Below are positions 28,655 to 38,904 of a stretch of 64,000 nt of DNA, one piece after another. This stretch comes from CADEEN01 sp963706685 (lineage in GTDB: Bacteria; Pseudomonadota; Gammaproteobacteria; Burkholderiales; Burkholderiaceae_C). A program made the translations under genes and the position numbers. The notes under the pieces were generated by a model. The model saw nothing but the letters and a program-made list of their open reading frames with translations. It made no database searches and was not told where the DNA came from. Location of the stretch: positions 54,783 through 118,782 of the forward strand of contig CAVPMY010000013.1 of assembly GCA_963706685.1 (NCBI GenBank), in the 5' to 3' direction. How positions within the stretch are numbered: the stretch's first letter is position 1; every line of letters starts with the position of its first letter.

Positions 28655-29085
28655 GTTCCGCCCGCTCCGATCTTCCGACATTGACCGAGATCATCGACGT
28701 TCCAGCGTCGATCGACGACACCTACTCGCCGACCGCGCCGATGCCGCTGCAAAACGAGGCCGTGGCAATGGAGTCCGAACCGCTGGATATCCTGCGCTTG
28801 CGCGACCACGAGTTCGATGCGCCGTCAGTGCGTGAGACCGCGCCAGCCTCGTTCGACAAGACGTCTGCACTGGCGCACGACGAGGAGCTCGTGGCCCAGG
28901 TGCTGGCGCGTTTGCAGCCGCGCCTGGAGGCATGGGTCGAAGCCGAAGTCCGCCGTGCGCTGATGAATCTGCTGCCGGTGTGGACCGAGTCGGCAGCACT
29001 GTCGATCGCCCGTGACCTGCGCTCCGAGATGCCCGAGATGTTGAGCTTGGCGCTCGACGAAGTGCATCGTCTGCGCCGGCGTTGA
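28651..29085 (+). CDS. Hypothetical protein, acidic N-terminus with helical C-terminal segment
   Basis: An intact 144-residue frame overlapping holC by ATGA. The first 70 residues are acidic and low-complexity (PTLTEIIDVPASIDD), the rest is predicted helical: HDEELVAQVLARLQPRLEAW, LRSEMPEMLSLALDEVHRLR. No signal, membrane segment or known motif is evident. Translational coupling to the clamp-loader chi subunit gene suggests a replication- or envelope-related housekeeping role but does not define it. Confidence 0.7.
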   Translation: MSSARSDLPTLTEIIDVPASIDDTYSPTAPMPLQNEAVAMESEPLDILRLRDHEFDAPSVRETAPASFDKTSALAHDEELVAQVLARLQPRLEAWVEAEVRRALMNLLPVWTESAALSIARDLRSEMPEMLSLALDEVHRLRRR

Positions 29086-29092
29086 CGGCCTC

Positions 29093-30208
29093 TCAGCGCG
29101 CGGCGCGTTGCAAGCAGCGCCGAAAGCGTTCGTCGACTCGGCGGGCAAACCACTCGGTTGTGAGCCGCCGCGTGATCTTCGGGCTTTGCAGCACGATGTG
29201 CGGGATCACGGCGCGCGGCTGCGGCTGTCCGCTGCGCTGCTCGGCCAGCGCAAAGACCTTGGCCGGCAGCGGGCTGCGGTCGAAGTCGGCGTCGTTGCTG
29301 CGTTCGAGCTCGCGCCGGATCGCACGCTCGTCCATGCTCAGAGGCCCTGCCAGGCTGCGCAGCGCGGCCTCCGTCTGCCCGGGTTGGGCCGCGCCAGCCG
29401 GACCGGCGATGAACAGATCGCCGTCGAGGTCAATCTTGCGGCCGCTGGCCACCGCCAGCGCCTGCTGCACGGCAGCATTGCGGCTGGCGTAGCGGCCGGC
29501 ATTGAAGTCGGCGAAGCGATAGATCATGCTTTCTCCGTAGGGCGCGGGATAGTCCAGGAGGTGCGCGGTGCCGAAATACAAGCCGCCGCGGCGGGTGAAG
29601 ACCTCGTGGCGGATCGTGTCCTGCGCGGGGAAAGGGTAGGGCCGCGACTGCACATGGGCTTCGGCAAACGCAATGCTGACTTGCATCGGCCCGCCGGTAT
29701 GCACGGGGTTCAGCCGGGCGAACAGACGCTGGCCGAGCGGCACTTCATCGATGAACTGTTCGTAGATCAGGCTCAGCTCGCGCTCGGTCCTCACCGCGTC
29801 CAGGCGGTCGCCATAACTGCGGCCGTCGGGCGAGCGAATCTGCAGCGCCAGGTTGACCGCCAGTTCGGGCACGCCCAGGCGCTCGGCGCGGCGCACGATT
29901 TCCGCCCGCGCCACCTTGGGCAGGTTCGGCACTGCCGGGTCGGCGCTGAAGGTGGACTCCTGCTCCGTGACGGCCAGAACCGCGCAGACATGGGATGGCG
30001 ACGGATCGAGCCGCAGTGCGGCAAACACCAATTGCAAGTCCACCGCCCAGGCCGCGCGTTGGCCGACGCTGGACGGCATCAGCGCCTGGATGTCGGCCTG
30101 GATGCTCTCCGGCGTGCGCGCCGGCGCGCGGGGCGTAGAGTCGCCGGCGCAGCCTGCCAGCACGCCGACCGTGGCGATGACGAGCCAGCGGATCGAAGGC
30201 AAACGCAT
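29093..30208 (-). CDS. DUF1615-family lipoprotein
   Basis: An intact 371-residue protein with a lipobox VLAGCAGDS, so probably a lipid-anchored envelope protein. The body contains SHVCAVLAVTEQESTFSADP and GGPMQVSIAFAEAH, which recall a transglycosylase-like core with the glutamate in EQEST, then RRGGLYFGTAHLLDYPAPYG and RFADFNAGRYASRNAAVQQ, as in DUF1615. The start at 30208 (MRLPSIRWLV) gives a proper signal peptide; longer starts do not. Confidence 0.78.
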   Translation of the reverse strand: MRLPSIRWLVIATVGVLAGCAGDSTPRAPARTPESIQADIQALMPSSVGQRAAWAVDLQLVFAALRLDPSPSHVCAVLAVTEQESTFSADPAVPNLPKVARAEIVRRAERLGVPELAVNLALQIRSPDGRSYGDRLDAVRTERELSLIYEQFIDEVPLGQRLFARLNPVHTGGPMQVSIAFAEAHVQSRPYPFPAQDTIRHEVFTRRGGLYFGTAHLLDYPAPYGESMIYRFADFNAGRYASRNAAVQQALAVASGRKIDLDGDLFIAGPAGAAQPGQTEAALRSLAGPLSMDERAIRRELERSNDADFDRSPLPAKVFALAEQRSGQPQPRAVIPHIVLQSPKITRRLTTEWFARRVDERFRRCLQRAAR

Positions 30209-30462
30209 GCGCCAGACTGTAGCCTTTGAGCCGAGCAACCAGCGCGACGTGGTGCACTCGCGTAAGCCCCTAGACGGCAGGGGTCATCCCCGAGCGCCGA
30301 CAGTGCGTTAGCGCCTTGTCTGCCAGGCCAAGGCGCATGGCGCTACCCGTAGGCAGATACCCGATGCGGGCTCGGGTGGCTTTTGCAGTATCGTGTCGCC
30401 CGCTGAGATGACTCAGGTTCCGTACTCAATATTCTTAACATCCTCACTGGAGGTTTCTCCTC

Positions 30463-31603
30463 ATGCGAATCACATTGCTACCGATCGTCGCCGCCGCCTA
30501 CCTTGTGGCCGGCACGGCCAGCGCCCAGGACTTGGTCATCAAGATTGGCCACGTCGGTCCCACCAGCGGCGCCATCGCTCACCTGGGCAAGGACAACGAA
30601 AACGGCGCCCGCATGGCCATTGACGAACTGAACGCCAAGGGCGTGATGATCGGCGGCAAGAAGGCCACGTTCGAGTTGCTCGCCGAAGACGACGCCGGCG
30701 ACCCGAAGCAGGGCACCGCCGCCGCGCAGAAGCTGGTCGACAGCAAGGTCAACGGCGTCATCGGCCACCTCAATTCGGGCACGACGATTCCTGCGTCCAA
30801 GATCTACAGCGACGCCGGCATCCCGCAGATCAGCCCGTCGGCCACCAACCCGAAGTTCACACGCAACGGCTACAAGACCGCGTTCCGCGTGGTTGCCGAC
30901 GACGTGCATCTCGGCGGCACGCTCGGCAAGTACGCCGTGCAACAGGTCAAGGGCAAGAACATTGCCGTCATCGACGACCGCACCGCCTACGGCCAGGGTG
31001 TGGCTGACGAGTTCGAGAAGGGCGTCAAGGGCGCCGGCGGCAAGACCGTCGCGCCGCGAGTTCACCAACGACAAGGCCACGGACTTCACCGCCATCCTGA
31101 CCTCCATCAAGGCCAAGAAGCCCGACGTGGTGTTCTTCGGCGGCATGGACGCCGTGGCCGGCCCGATGATGCGCCAGATGAAGCAGCTCGGCATCAACGC
31201 CAAGTTCATGGGCGGCGACGGCATCTGCTCGGGCGAGCTGCCCAAGCTGGCTGCCGGCACCATGGCCGACGGCCAGGTGGTGTGCGCCGAAGCCGGTGGC
31301 GTCGAAGGCGAGTCGAAGAAGTCGCTGGATGACTTCAAGGCCGCCTTCAAGAAGAAGTTCAACGCCGACGTGCAGATCTATGCACCCTACGTCTACGACG
31401 CGCTCAATGTGATGGTGGCAGCGATGGTCAAGGCCGGTTCGGCCGAGCCGGCCAAGTACCTGCCGGTGCTGGCCAAGACCAGCGGCTACAAAGGCGTGAC
31501 GGGCACCATCTCCTTCGACGAGAAGGGCGACATCAAGAACGGTGCGCTGACGCTGTTCACCTACAAGGGTGACAAGCGCGAGCAGATCGCCGTCGTGCGC
31601 TGA
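30463..31603 (+). CDS. Second Liv-type ABC substrate-binding protein (one frameshift)
   Basis: A periplasmic type I binding protein of about 379 residues with a signal peptide (MRITLLPIVAAAYLVAGTAS, cleavage near ASAQ). It shows IKIGHVGPTSGAIAHLGKDN, GGKKATFELLAEDDAGDP and a mature C-terminus SFDEKGDIKNGALTLFTYKG, closer to true LivJ/LivK than the copy at 5762. One inserted C near 31056 (between GCG and CGC) breaks the frame inside EFTNDKATDF. The Shine-Dalgarno GGAGG (30449-30453) is well placed. No transport partners are adjacent, so it may serve a transporter elsewhere; a terminator follows at once. Confidence 0.88.
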
Positions 31604-31634
31604 TCGACCTTCCCGCGGCTTGCGCCGTGACCGC

Positions 31635-31665
31635 AAAAACGCCCGCAGCTGCGGGCGTTTTTTTG
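31635..31665 (+). terminator. Rho-independent terminator after the second Liv-type binding protein
   Basis: A perfect GC-rich stem ACGCCCGC/GCGGGCGT around AGCT, preceded by an A-run and followed by seven T residues. Confidence 0.9.
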
Positions 31666-31759
31666 TCTCTGGATGGGCCGGTACTGGCGCACCCGCCGCC
31701 CGGCATGATCTGCCTGAAACTGACGTCGATGGGTGCGGCGCTGGCCGCGATGCGGCGTG

Positions 31760-32005
31760 CTACAGGTCGCTGGCCATCACGACCACAGGCAGCCGCGCGC
31801 CCGCCTGAACTTTGCGGCTGACGATCGCATCGAGCTGTTTTCGGTGGTCCTGGTAGAAACGCCCGAGCGACTGCTGGCCGTCGCGCCACTCTCCGTGGCT
31901 CTCGCAGGTGGACGTCGAGATGAAGGCGGTGACCTGACCGTCACCGACAGGCACAACGAAGCGCAGGATGTCCGCGCGGTCTTCGGAAGGCGAAGGTGTG
32001 AACAT
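31760..32005 (-). CDS. Small hypothetical protein, DUF1488-like
   Basis: An 81-residue frame starting MFTPSPSEDRADILRFVVPV. The pattern DILRFVVPVGDGQVTAFIST followed by a tyrosine/arginine-rich segment resembles short DUF1488-type proteins, with the end SRKVQAGARLPVVVMASDL. Function unknown. Longer upstream starts add a basic tail without conservation. Confidence 0.55.
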   Translation of the reverse strand: MFTPSPSEDRADILRFVVPVGDGQVTAFISTSTCESHGEWRDGQQSLGRFYQDHRKQLDAIVSRKVQAGARLPVVVMASDL

Positions 32006-32203
32006 GGGCGTCTGGTGGTGCAGAAGGCTAGGGAAGACACTGACTGCAGCGCGCTGGCGATGGCGCCTGAGCGATGGTGTGCCAGAAACGCGCGCCGCGA
32101 ATGCAACCAACCGCAACTATCGTTGCAACGAATGAGCCGCTGGGTCAGGGCGTGCTTTGTGCCGGCATCAACGGCTCAATTGACGCAGCCGTGCTTGGAG
32201 TGC

Positions 32204-32294
32204 TGGCGGAGGGAGCGGGATTCGAACCCGCGGGGGGCTGTTAACCCCCACACGCTTTCCAGGCGTGCGACTTAAACCGCTCATCCATCCCTCC
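32204..32294 (-). tRNA. tRNA-Ser (anticodon GGA)
   Basis: The minus strand folds as a class II tRNA with a seven-base acceptor stem (GGAGGGA/TCCCTCC), an anticodon loop CTGGAAA giving GGA, a long variable arm (GGGGG/CCCCC), a T loop GTTCGAATC and an encoded 3' CCA. Reads UCC/UCU codons. Confidence 0.95.
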
Positions 32295-32312
32295 GGACAG
32301 AGGGGCGGAATT

Positions 32313-33242
32313 CTAGCGTCCGGGCGCAGTGCTGCCTTGCCGCATCACGGCCATCGCGCTGGCGATCAACGCCGAGACCTCGGTCATGTTGCCGGGCACG
32401 ATCATCGTGTTGTTCTTCTGCGCAAGCTCGCGGTAGGCCTCGACGGCTTTCTCGGCGACTTTGAGCTGCACCGCCTGCTCGCCGCCCGGTGACTGGATCG
32501 CCGCGGCGATCTTGCGGATGGCTTCGGCACTGGCTTCGGCGACGGCGAGGATGGCCGCCGCCTCGCCCTGCGCGGTATTGATCTCGGCCTGCTTCTCGCC
32601 TTCCGAGCGGGCGATGAAGGCCTCGCGCTCGCCGGTGGCGATGTTGATCTGCTCCTGTCGCCGGCCTTCGGAGGCCGCGATCAATGCGCGCTTTTCGCGC
32701 TCGGCGGTGATCTGGGCCTGCATCGCGTGCAGGATGGCCGCCGGCGGCGTGAGGTCCTTGATCTCATAGCGCAGCACCTTGACGCCCCAGTTCTGCGCCG
32801 CTTCGTCGAGCGCCTGCACCACCGAGGCGTTGATCACGTCGCGTTCCTCGAAGGTCTTGTCGAGTTCCATGCGGCCGATCACGCTGCGCAGCGTCGTTTG
32901 TGCAAGCTGCGTGATGGCGACGATGTAGTTCGACGAACCGTAGCTGGCGCGCATCGCGTCGGTGACCTGGAAATACAGGATGCCGTCCACGGTGAGTTGC
33001 GTGTTGTCCCTGGTGATGCAGACCTGGCTCGGCACATCGAGCGGAATCTCCTTGAGCGAGTGCCGGTAGGCGGCGCGATCGACGAAGGGCACCAGGAAGT
33101 TCAGCCCCGGCACCAGCGTGCGGTCGTACTTGCCCAGGCGCTCGACCACCCAGGCGTTCTGCTGCGGCACGACCTTGACGGCGCGCGCGACGAACATCAC
33201 CGCGATGATGAGAATGATGACGAAGACGATTTCGGCGTTCAT
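32313..33242 (-). CDS. qmcA: SPFH/stomatin-family membrane protein, QmcA-like
   Basis: An intact 309-residue protein: one N-terminal transmembrane helix (VFVIILIIAVMFVARAV), then the SPFH domain (VVPQQNAWVVERLGKYDRTL to MELDKTFEERDVINASV) and a charged coiled coil rich in EKQAEI repeats. It is coupled with NfeD upstream, the standard pairing for membrane-scaffold and quality-control complexes. Ends ASAMAVMRQGSTAPGR, beside the tRNA gene. Confidence 0.92.
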   Translation of the reverse strand: MNAEIVFVIILIIAVMFVARAVKVVPQQNAWVVERLGKYDRTLVPGLNFLVPFVDRAAYRHSLKEIPLDVPSQVCITRDNTQLTVDGILYFQVTDAMRASYGSSNYIVAITQLAQTTLRSVIGRMELDKTFEERDVINASVVQALDEAAQNWGVKVLRYEIKDLTPPAAILHAMQAQITAEREKRALIAASEGRRQEQINIATGEREAFIARSEGEKQAEINTAQGEAAAILAVAEASAEAIRKIAAAIQSPGGEQAVQLKVAEKAVEAYRELAQKNNTMIVPGNMTEVSALIASAMAVMRQGSTAPGR

Positions 33243-33257
33243 GGCTGGGCGAGTCTT

Positions 33258-33707
33258 TCAGGCGACGGGGCGGTCGACGAAACGTTCGACGAACAGGCGG
33301 CTGCCTTCGATGCGGCGGATGACGTGAACGCCTGGCCGCGGCAATCCGCTGCCGGCGTAGCGCACGCTCCAGCGTGCGCCGCGGTACTGCGTGCTGGCGT
33401 TGCTGTCGGCATCCCAGTCGGCAATGTGCACCTGCTCGCCGATGTCGAGAATCACATCGCGGTTTTCGGACGCCGGCACGCCCGCGGGCTGGCGGCCGCG
33501 CTTCCAATGCCAGAGCGCGACCGCGCCGCCACCGACTGCCGCCGCGGCCAGCAGCTGCGCGCTGAAGCCCAGTCCCAGATGCGCGGCCAGAGCCGCCGCG
33601 GACGCCCCCAGCGCCAGCATCAACAGGTAGAAGGTGCCGGTCGCCAGTTCGGCCGCGACCAGTACGCCGGTCACGATCCACCACCAGGTTGCAAGGCTCC
33701 AGCTCAT
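33258..33707 (-). CDS. NfeD-family membrane protein
   Basis: An intact 149-residue protein. Two or three transmembrane helices lie in the first 70 residues (WWWIVTGVLVAAELATGTFY and following), and a small OB-fold C-terminal domain includes GARWSVRYAGSG. It precedes the SPFH gene by 15 bases; the pair is usual. The start MSWSLATWW at 33707 is chosen because longer forms only add the shared promoter with the decarboxylase. Confidence 0.88.
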   Translation of the reverse strand: MSWSLATWWWIVTGVLVAAELATGTFYLLMLALGASAAALAAHLGLGFSAQLLAAAAVGGGAVALWHWKRGRQPAGVPASENRDVILDIGEQVHIADWDADSNASTQYRGARWSVRYAGSGLPRPGVHVIRRIEGSRLFVERFVDRPVA

Positions 33708-33785
33708 GGCGTCCTTTCCAGTCGGCACGCAGTGTATCGGTCCTACACTGGCCGCCTTTTCCGGTTCCGGCCAAGGCGCGATCCC

Positions 33786-36078
33786 ATGCACCGCTTTCAT
33801 TTCCCGATCGTCATCATCGACGAGGACTACCGCAGCGAGAACAGCTCGGGGCTGGGTGTGCGCGCGCTGGCCAGCGCGATCGAGAAGGAAGGCGTCGAGG
33901 TCGTCGGCACCACCAGCTACGGCGACCTGGCGTCATTCGCGCAGCAGCAAAGCCGGGCCTCGGCGTTCATCCTGTCGATCGACGACGAGGAAATCGCCCA
34001 TGGCCCCGAGCTCGGCCCGGCGCTGTTGAAGCTGCGCGAGTTCATCCGCGAGATCCGCTTTCGCAATGCCGACATTCCGATCTACCTGTACGGCGAGACG
34101 CGCACCAGCCAGCACATTCCCAATGACATCCTGCGCGAGCTGCACGGCTTCATCCACATGTTCGAGGACACGCCGGAGTTCGTCGCACGCCACATCATCC
34201 GCGAGGCCAAGAGCTACCTCGATGGCCTGGCACCGCCGTTCTTCAAGGCGCTGATGGGTTACGCCAACGACGGCTCCTACTCCTGGCATTGCCCGGGACA
34301 CTCGGGCGGCGTGGCGTTCCTGAAGAGCCCGGTCGGCCACATGTTCCACCAGTTCTTCGGCGAGAACATGCTGCGCGCCGACGTCTGCAACTCGGTCGAG
34401 GAACTGGGCCAGTTGCTGGACCACACCGGGCCGGTGGCGCAGAGCGAGCGCAATTCGGCGCGCATCTTCAACGCCGACCATTGTTTCTTCGTCACCAACG
34501 GCACCAGCACCCGCAACAAGATGGTCTGGCACCACACGGTGGCGCCCGGCGACGTGGTCGTGGTCGATCGCAACTGCCACAAGATCGATCCTGCACTCGA
34601 TCATCATGACCGGCTCGGTGCCGGTGTTCCTGACGCCGACGCGCAACCACCTCGGCATCATCGGGCCGATACCGGACAGCGAGTTCGATCCGGCGACCAT
34701 CCGCCGCAAGATCGCCGCCAATCCGCTGCTGGCCGGTGTCGATGCCAGCAAGGTCAAGCCGCGCATCCTGACGATGACGCAGAGCACCTACGACGGCGTG
34801 CTCTACAACACCGAGACCATCAAGGCCAAGCTCGACGGCTGGATCGACAACATGCACTTCGACGAGGCCTGGCTGCCGCATGCGGCCTTCCACCCGTTCT
34901 ACGCAGCAGTTCCACGCCATGGGCAAGTACGACCACGCGGCCCAAGGATGCGGTGGTGTATGCCACGCAGAGCACGCACAAGCTGTTGGCCGGCATCAGC
35001 CAGGCCTCGCAGGTCCTGGTGCAGGACTCGCAGCGCGTCAAGCTCGATCGCCACCTGTTCAACGAGGCCTACCTGATGCACACCAGTCGACGTCGCCGCA
35101 GTACGCGATCATCGCGTCGTGCGACGTTGCGGCAGCGATGATGGAGCCGCCCGGCGGCACGGCGCTGGTCGAGGAAAGCATCCGCGAGGCACTCGACTTC
35201 CGCCGCGCCATGCGCAAGGTCGACAAGGAGTTCGGCAAGCGACTGGTGGTTCAAGGTCTGGGGCCCCGAGAAGCTGGCCGCCGAGGGCATCGGCACTCGC
35301 GACGACTGGATGCTCGAGCGCCAACGACAAATGGCACGGCTTCGGCAATCTGGCGCCGGGCTTCAACATGCTCGACCCGATCAAGAGCACGATCGTCACG
35401 CCGGGCCTCGATGTGACCGGCAAGTTCGCCAAGACCGGCATCCCGGCGTCGATCGTCACCAAGTTCCTCGCCGAGCATGGCGTCGTGGTCGAGAAGACGG
35501 GCCTGTACTCGTTCTTCATCATGTTCACGATCGGCATCACCAAGGGCCGCTGGAACACGCTGCTGACCGCGCTGCAGCAGTTCAAGGACGACTACGACCG
35601 CAACGCGCCGCTGTGGCGCATCCTGCCCGAGTTCTGCGCCGCACATCCGATCTACGAGCGCATGGGCCTGCGCGACCTGAGCCAGAGCGATCCACGAGAT
35701 GTACGCCAAGGGCGACATCGCGCGGCTGGTGACCGAGATGTACCTGCTCGGACCTGCACCCGGCGATGAAGCCGGCCGACGCCTATGCGCGCATCGCGCA
35801 CCGCGAGACCGAGCGGGTGGACATCGAGCAGCTCGAAGGCCGCGATCACGACCTCGTTGCTGACGCCGTACCCGCCGGGCATTCCGCTGCTGATCCCGGG
35901 CGAGCGCTTCAACAAGAAGATCGTCGACTACCTGCGCTTCACGCGCGCCTTCAACGCAGCGCTTCCCGGGCTTCGACACCGATGTGCATGGCCTGGTGGA
36001 AGACGAGCATCCCGGTCCGGACGGAACCAAGCGCTACTACGTCGACTGCGTGCAGGGCTTGACGAGCTTGTGGCCTAA
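33786..36078 (+). CDS. PLP-dependent arginine/lysine/ornithine decarboxylase (frameshifted)
   Basis: A large fold-type I basic amino acid decarboxylase of about 760 residues. The first 270 residues are clean: HFPIVIIDEDYRSENSSGLG, FILSIDDEEI (response-regulator-like wing domain) and SYSWHCPGHSGGVAFLKSP. Then after an inserted A at about 34588 come SILHSIIMTGSVPVFL, MHFDEAWLPHAAFHPFY and the PLP lysine in YATQSTHKLLAGISQ. Further indels lie near 34908, 34940, 35090, 35260, 35330, 35690, 35750, 35850 and 35965. The last frame gives the stop at 36078. The family makes agmatine, cadaverine or putrescine in acid resistance; substrate cannot be decided here. Confidence 0.87.
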
Positions 36079-36121
36079 TTCAGCGCTTCGCACACATTTC
36101 ATTTACTGACAGAGAATCATC

Positions 36122-36289
36122 ATGGCCAACAAGATCAAGACCGAAGCCGACCGCAAGGCCACGCCGCGCCCGACCGCACCGCCCGGCGTGACGTTCACCG
36201 CCGGGCATGGCCAGAAGGTCAGCCTCGAACGCGGCGCGCACACGCGCAGCAAGAAGAACCCCGGCAAGCGCCCCAAGAAGGGCGGCTGA
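36122..36289 (+). CDS. Small, highly basic 55-residue hypothetical protein
   Basis: A short intact frame, MANKIKTEADRKATPRPTAP to KKNPGKRPKKGG, with about one residue in three Lys or Arg and no hydrophobic segment. An AGAGAA ribosome site precedes the ATG. Its two ends resemble disordered nucleic-acid-binding tails. It lies between the decarboxylase and FAD-protein genes, both on the same strand. Confidence 0.6.
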   Translation: MANKIKTEADRKATPRPTAPPGVTFTAGHGQKVSLERGAHTRSKKNPGKRPKKGG

Positions 36290-36311
36290 ACCAGCGTTCG
36301 CCGCGCAGCGC

Positions 36312-37970
36312 ATGCTGCGAATCACCGAACTGCGGCTGCCGCTGGACCATGCCGAGGGCGCGCTGCGCCCGGCCGATCGTTGCGCGGCTCGGCGTGCGCG
36401 ACGACGAGCTGACGGCCTACACCGTCTTCAAGCGTGCCTACGACGCGCGCAAGAAGACTGCGATCCAGCTCATCTACACCGTCGACTGCGACATCGCCGA
36501 CGAGGCCGCCGTGCTGGCGCGTCTGGCCGACGACCCGCATGTGCGCCCGGCGCCGGACACGCGCTACCGGTTCGTCGGCCCATGCCCCGGCCGACTTCTA
36601 CGCGCCGCGGCGTCCGCGCCCGCTCGTGGTCGGCTTCGGCCCCTGCGGCCTGTTCGCGGCGCTGGTCCTGGCGCAGATGGGCCTGCGCGCCGATCGTGCT
36701 CGAGCGCGGCAAGGCCGTGCGCGAGCGCACGCAGGACACCTGGGGTCTGTGGCGCCGGGGCGTGCTCGACCCGGAATCGAACGTGCAGTTCGGCGAGGGC
36801 GGGGCCGGCACGTTCTCCGACGGCAAGCTGTGGAGCCAGATCAGCGATCCGCGGCACCTGACGCGCAAGGTACTGGACGGAGTTCGTCAAGGCCGGTGCG
36901 CCGGAGGAGATTCTCTTCGTCAGCAAGCCGCACATCGGCACCTTTCGCCTGGTCGGCATGATCGAGAAGATGCGTGCCGAGATCGAAGCGCTGGGCGGCG
37001 AGATCCGCTTCCGGCAGCGCGTGACCGACGTGCTGATCGAAGGCGGCGCGATGCGCGGTGTGACGCTCGCATTCCGGCGAGCAGTTGCTCGCCGACCATG
37101 TCGTGCTCGCGCTCGGCCACAGCGCGCGCGACAGCTTCGAGATGCTGCACGCGCGCGGCGTGTTCATGGAGGCCAAGCCGTTCTCGATCGGCTTTCGCAT
37201 CGAGCATCCGCAGGGCCTGATCGACCGTGCGCGCTTCGGTCCCAGCGGCCGGACATCCGATCCTCGGCGCGGCGGACTACCGCGTCGTCCACCACGCCGG
37301 CAACGGCCGTTCGGTCTACAGCTTTTGCATGTGTCCGGGCGGCACGGTGGTCGCGGCGACATCGGAAATCGAGCGCGTTGTCACCAACGGCATGAGCCAG
37401 TACTCGCGCAACGAGCGCAACGCCAACGCCGGCATCGTCGTCGGCATCTCGCCGCAGGACTATCGGCAGGACGGCAAGACCGACGGCCCGGTGAATCCGC
37501 TCGACGGCATGGCCTTCCAGCGCCATTGGGAGTCGCGCGCCTACGCACTCGGCGGCGGCGGCTATGTCGCACCGGGGCAATTGGTCGGCGATTTCGTCAA
37601 GCGCCAACGCAGCAGCGCGCTCGGCGGTGTCTTGCCGTCGTACCAGCCCGGCGTGCGATGACCGACCTGGACGAACCCGGCAACGCCAGCCTGCCCGACT
37701 ACGCCATCGCCGCGATCCGCGAGGCGCTGCCGGCTTTCGAGCGCCACATCAGGGGCTTTGCGATGGCCGATGCGGTGCTGACGGGTGTCGAGACCCGCAC
37801 CTCGTCGCCGTTGCGCATCACGCGCGGCGCCGACCGGCAGAGCCTGAACGTCAAGGGCCTGTACCCGGCCGGCGAGGGCGCGGGTTATGCCGGCGGCATC
37901 ATGTCGGCGGCGGTCGACGGCATCGAGGTCGCCGAGGCGCTGGGCAAGGTCGTTGCTGGCCCGCCGTTGA
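36312..37970 (+). CDS. FAD-dependent dehydrogenase, COG2509-type (frameshifted)
   Basis: A protein of about 550 residues: MLRITELRLPLDHAEGALR, then YTVFKRAYDARKKTAIQLIY, the dinucleotide loop VVGFGPCGLFAALVLAQMG, VLERGKAVRERTQDTWGLWR and NVQFGEGGAGTFSDGKLWSQ. The later part has VVLALGHSARDSFEMLHARG, NGRSVYSFCMCPGG and GLYPAGEGAGYAGGIMSAAV. These are signatures of an uncharacterised flavoprotein family found in most bacteria. Breaks occur near 36375, 36585, 36690, 36880, 37075, 37250 and 37660. The stop at 37968-37970 is in a shifted frame and is taken because it is three bases from the convergent fabI stop. Confidence 0.8.
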
Positions 37971-37972
37971 CC

Positions 37973-38755
37973 TCAGGCCGCGCTGCCGACCACCTGGCTG
38001 AAACCGCCGTCGACGTACATCATCTCCGCGCTGACGCCGCCGGCCAGATCGGACAACAGGAAGGCGGCGGCGTTGCCGACGTCGTCGATCGTCACGTTGC
38101 GCCGGATCGGCGCCATCGCGGCGAACTCGGCCAGCAGCTTGCCGAAGGTCCTTGATGCCCGAGGCGGCCAGGGTCTTGATCGGTCCGGCCGAAATGCCGT
38201 TGACGCGCACGCCCCTGCGCGCCCAGGCTCTGCGCCAGGAAGCGCACGCTGGACTCGAGCGAGGCCTTGGCCAGGCCCATGGGTTGTAGTTGGGCACGTA
38301 GCGCACGGCGCCGAGGTAGGACAGCGTCAGCAGCGCGGCGCCCGGCCGCAGCCGCGGCATAGCGGCCTTGGCCATCGCCGGGAAGCTGTAGGCCGATATC
38401 TCGTGGGCGATGCGGAAGCTCTCGCGGCTGAGGCCATCCAGGAAGTCGCCGGCTATGGCCTCGCGGGGCGCAAAGGCGATGGCGTGGACAAAGCCGTCGA
38501 ACTGGTCCCAATGTCTCGCCGAGCTGCGCGAACAGGCGCTCGATCTGCGCGTCGTCGGCGACATCGCAGTCGAACGTCAGCCGGGAGCCGAACTCGGCCG
38601 CGATTTCGGCCATGCGCTCTTTGAAGCGCTCGCCCTGGTAGCTGAACGCCAGTTCGGCTCCTTCGCGGTGGCAGGCACGGGCAATGCCATAAGCCATGCG
38701 AGCGGTTGTTCAGCACACCGGTGATCAGCAGGCGCTTGCCGGCCAGAAATCCCAT
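37973..38755 (-). CDS. fabI: Enoyl-[acyl-carrier-protein] reductase (NADH) FabI (frameshifted)
   Basis: Last reductive step of fatty acid elongation. It begins MGFLAGKRLLITGVLNNRS, continues AYGIARACHREGAELAFSYQ, has FDGFVHAIAFAPREAIAGDF and the active-site tyrosine/lysine region YNPMGLAKASLESSVRFL, and ends EMMYVDGGFSQVVGSAA. Length of about 260 residues is normal. Indels lie near 38697, 38510, 38280, 38225 and 38150. As an essential gene it argues that the indels are not true mutations. Confidence 0.9.
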
Positions 38756-38810
38756 GGAAAGCTCCGTTCGGGGGACAAGCGACTCATTCTGTCATGGGTG
38801 ACACGGGATA

Positions 38811-38840
38811 TTGAAGGTATGCCTCTTGCAGAGTACAATC
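38811..38840 (+). promoter_or_regulatory. Predicted sigma70 promoter of the rimP-nusA-infB operon
   Basis: A -35 box TTGAAG (38811-38816) and a strong -10 box TACAAT (38835-38840) are 18 bases apart. Transcription should begin near 38847, giving a leader of about 97 bases ahead of rimP. Confidence 0.65.
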
Positions 38841-38872
38841 GCTGCCTTCGCTGAAAACCCCAGTACGAAAGT

Positions 38873-38904
38873 GGGCGGATTTCAACAATCCCGCCCATTT
38901 TTTA
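38873..38904 (+). terminator. Terminator-like leader hairpin upstream of rimP (possible attenuator)
   Basis: A seven-base perfect stem TGGGCGG/CCGCCCA with a 12-base loop is followed directly by a run of six T. It lies inside the predicted leader, 39 bases before the rimP ATG, so it would act as an attenuator rather than an end-of-operon terminator. A leader element upstream of rimP is known in other proteobacteria. Confidence 0.7.

Noticed and set aside
32727..35141. An 804-codon plus frame joining the SPFH/NfeD region to the decarboxylase
   Set aside because: The first 350 codons are antisense to qmcA and nfeD; the true decarboxylase start is 33786.
38873..38904. Hairpin as the terminator of fabI
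   Set aside because: fabI is on the other strand and its stop is at 37973; the hairpin lies upstream of its start and within the rimP leader.
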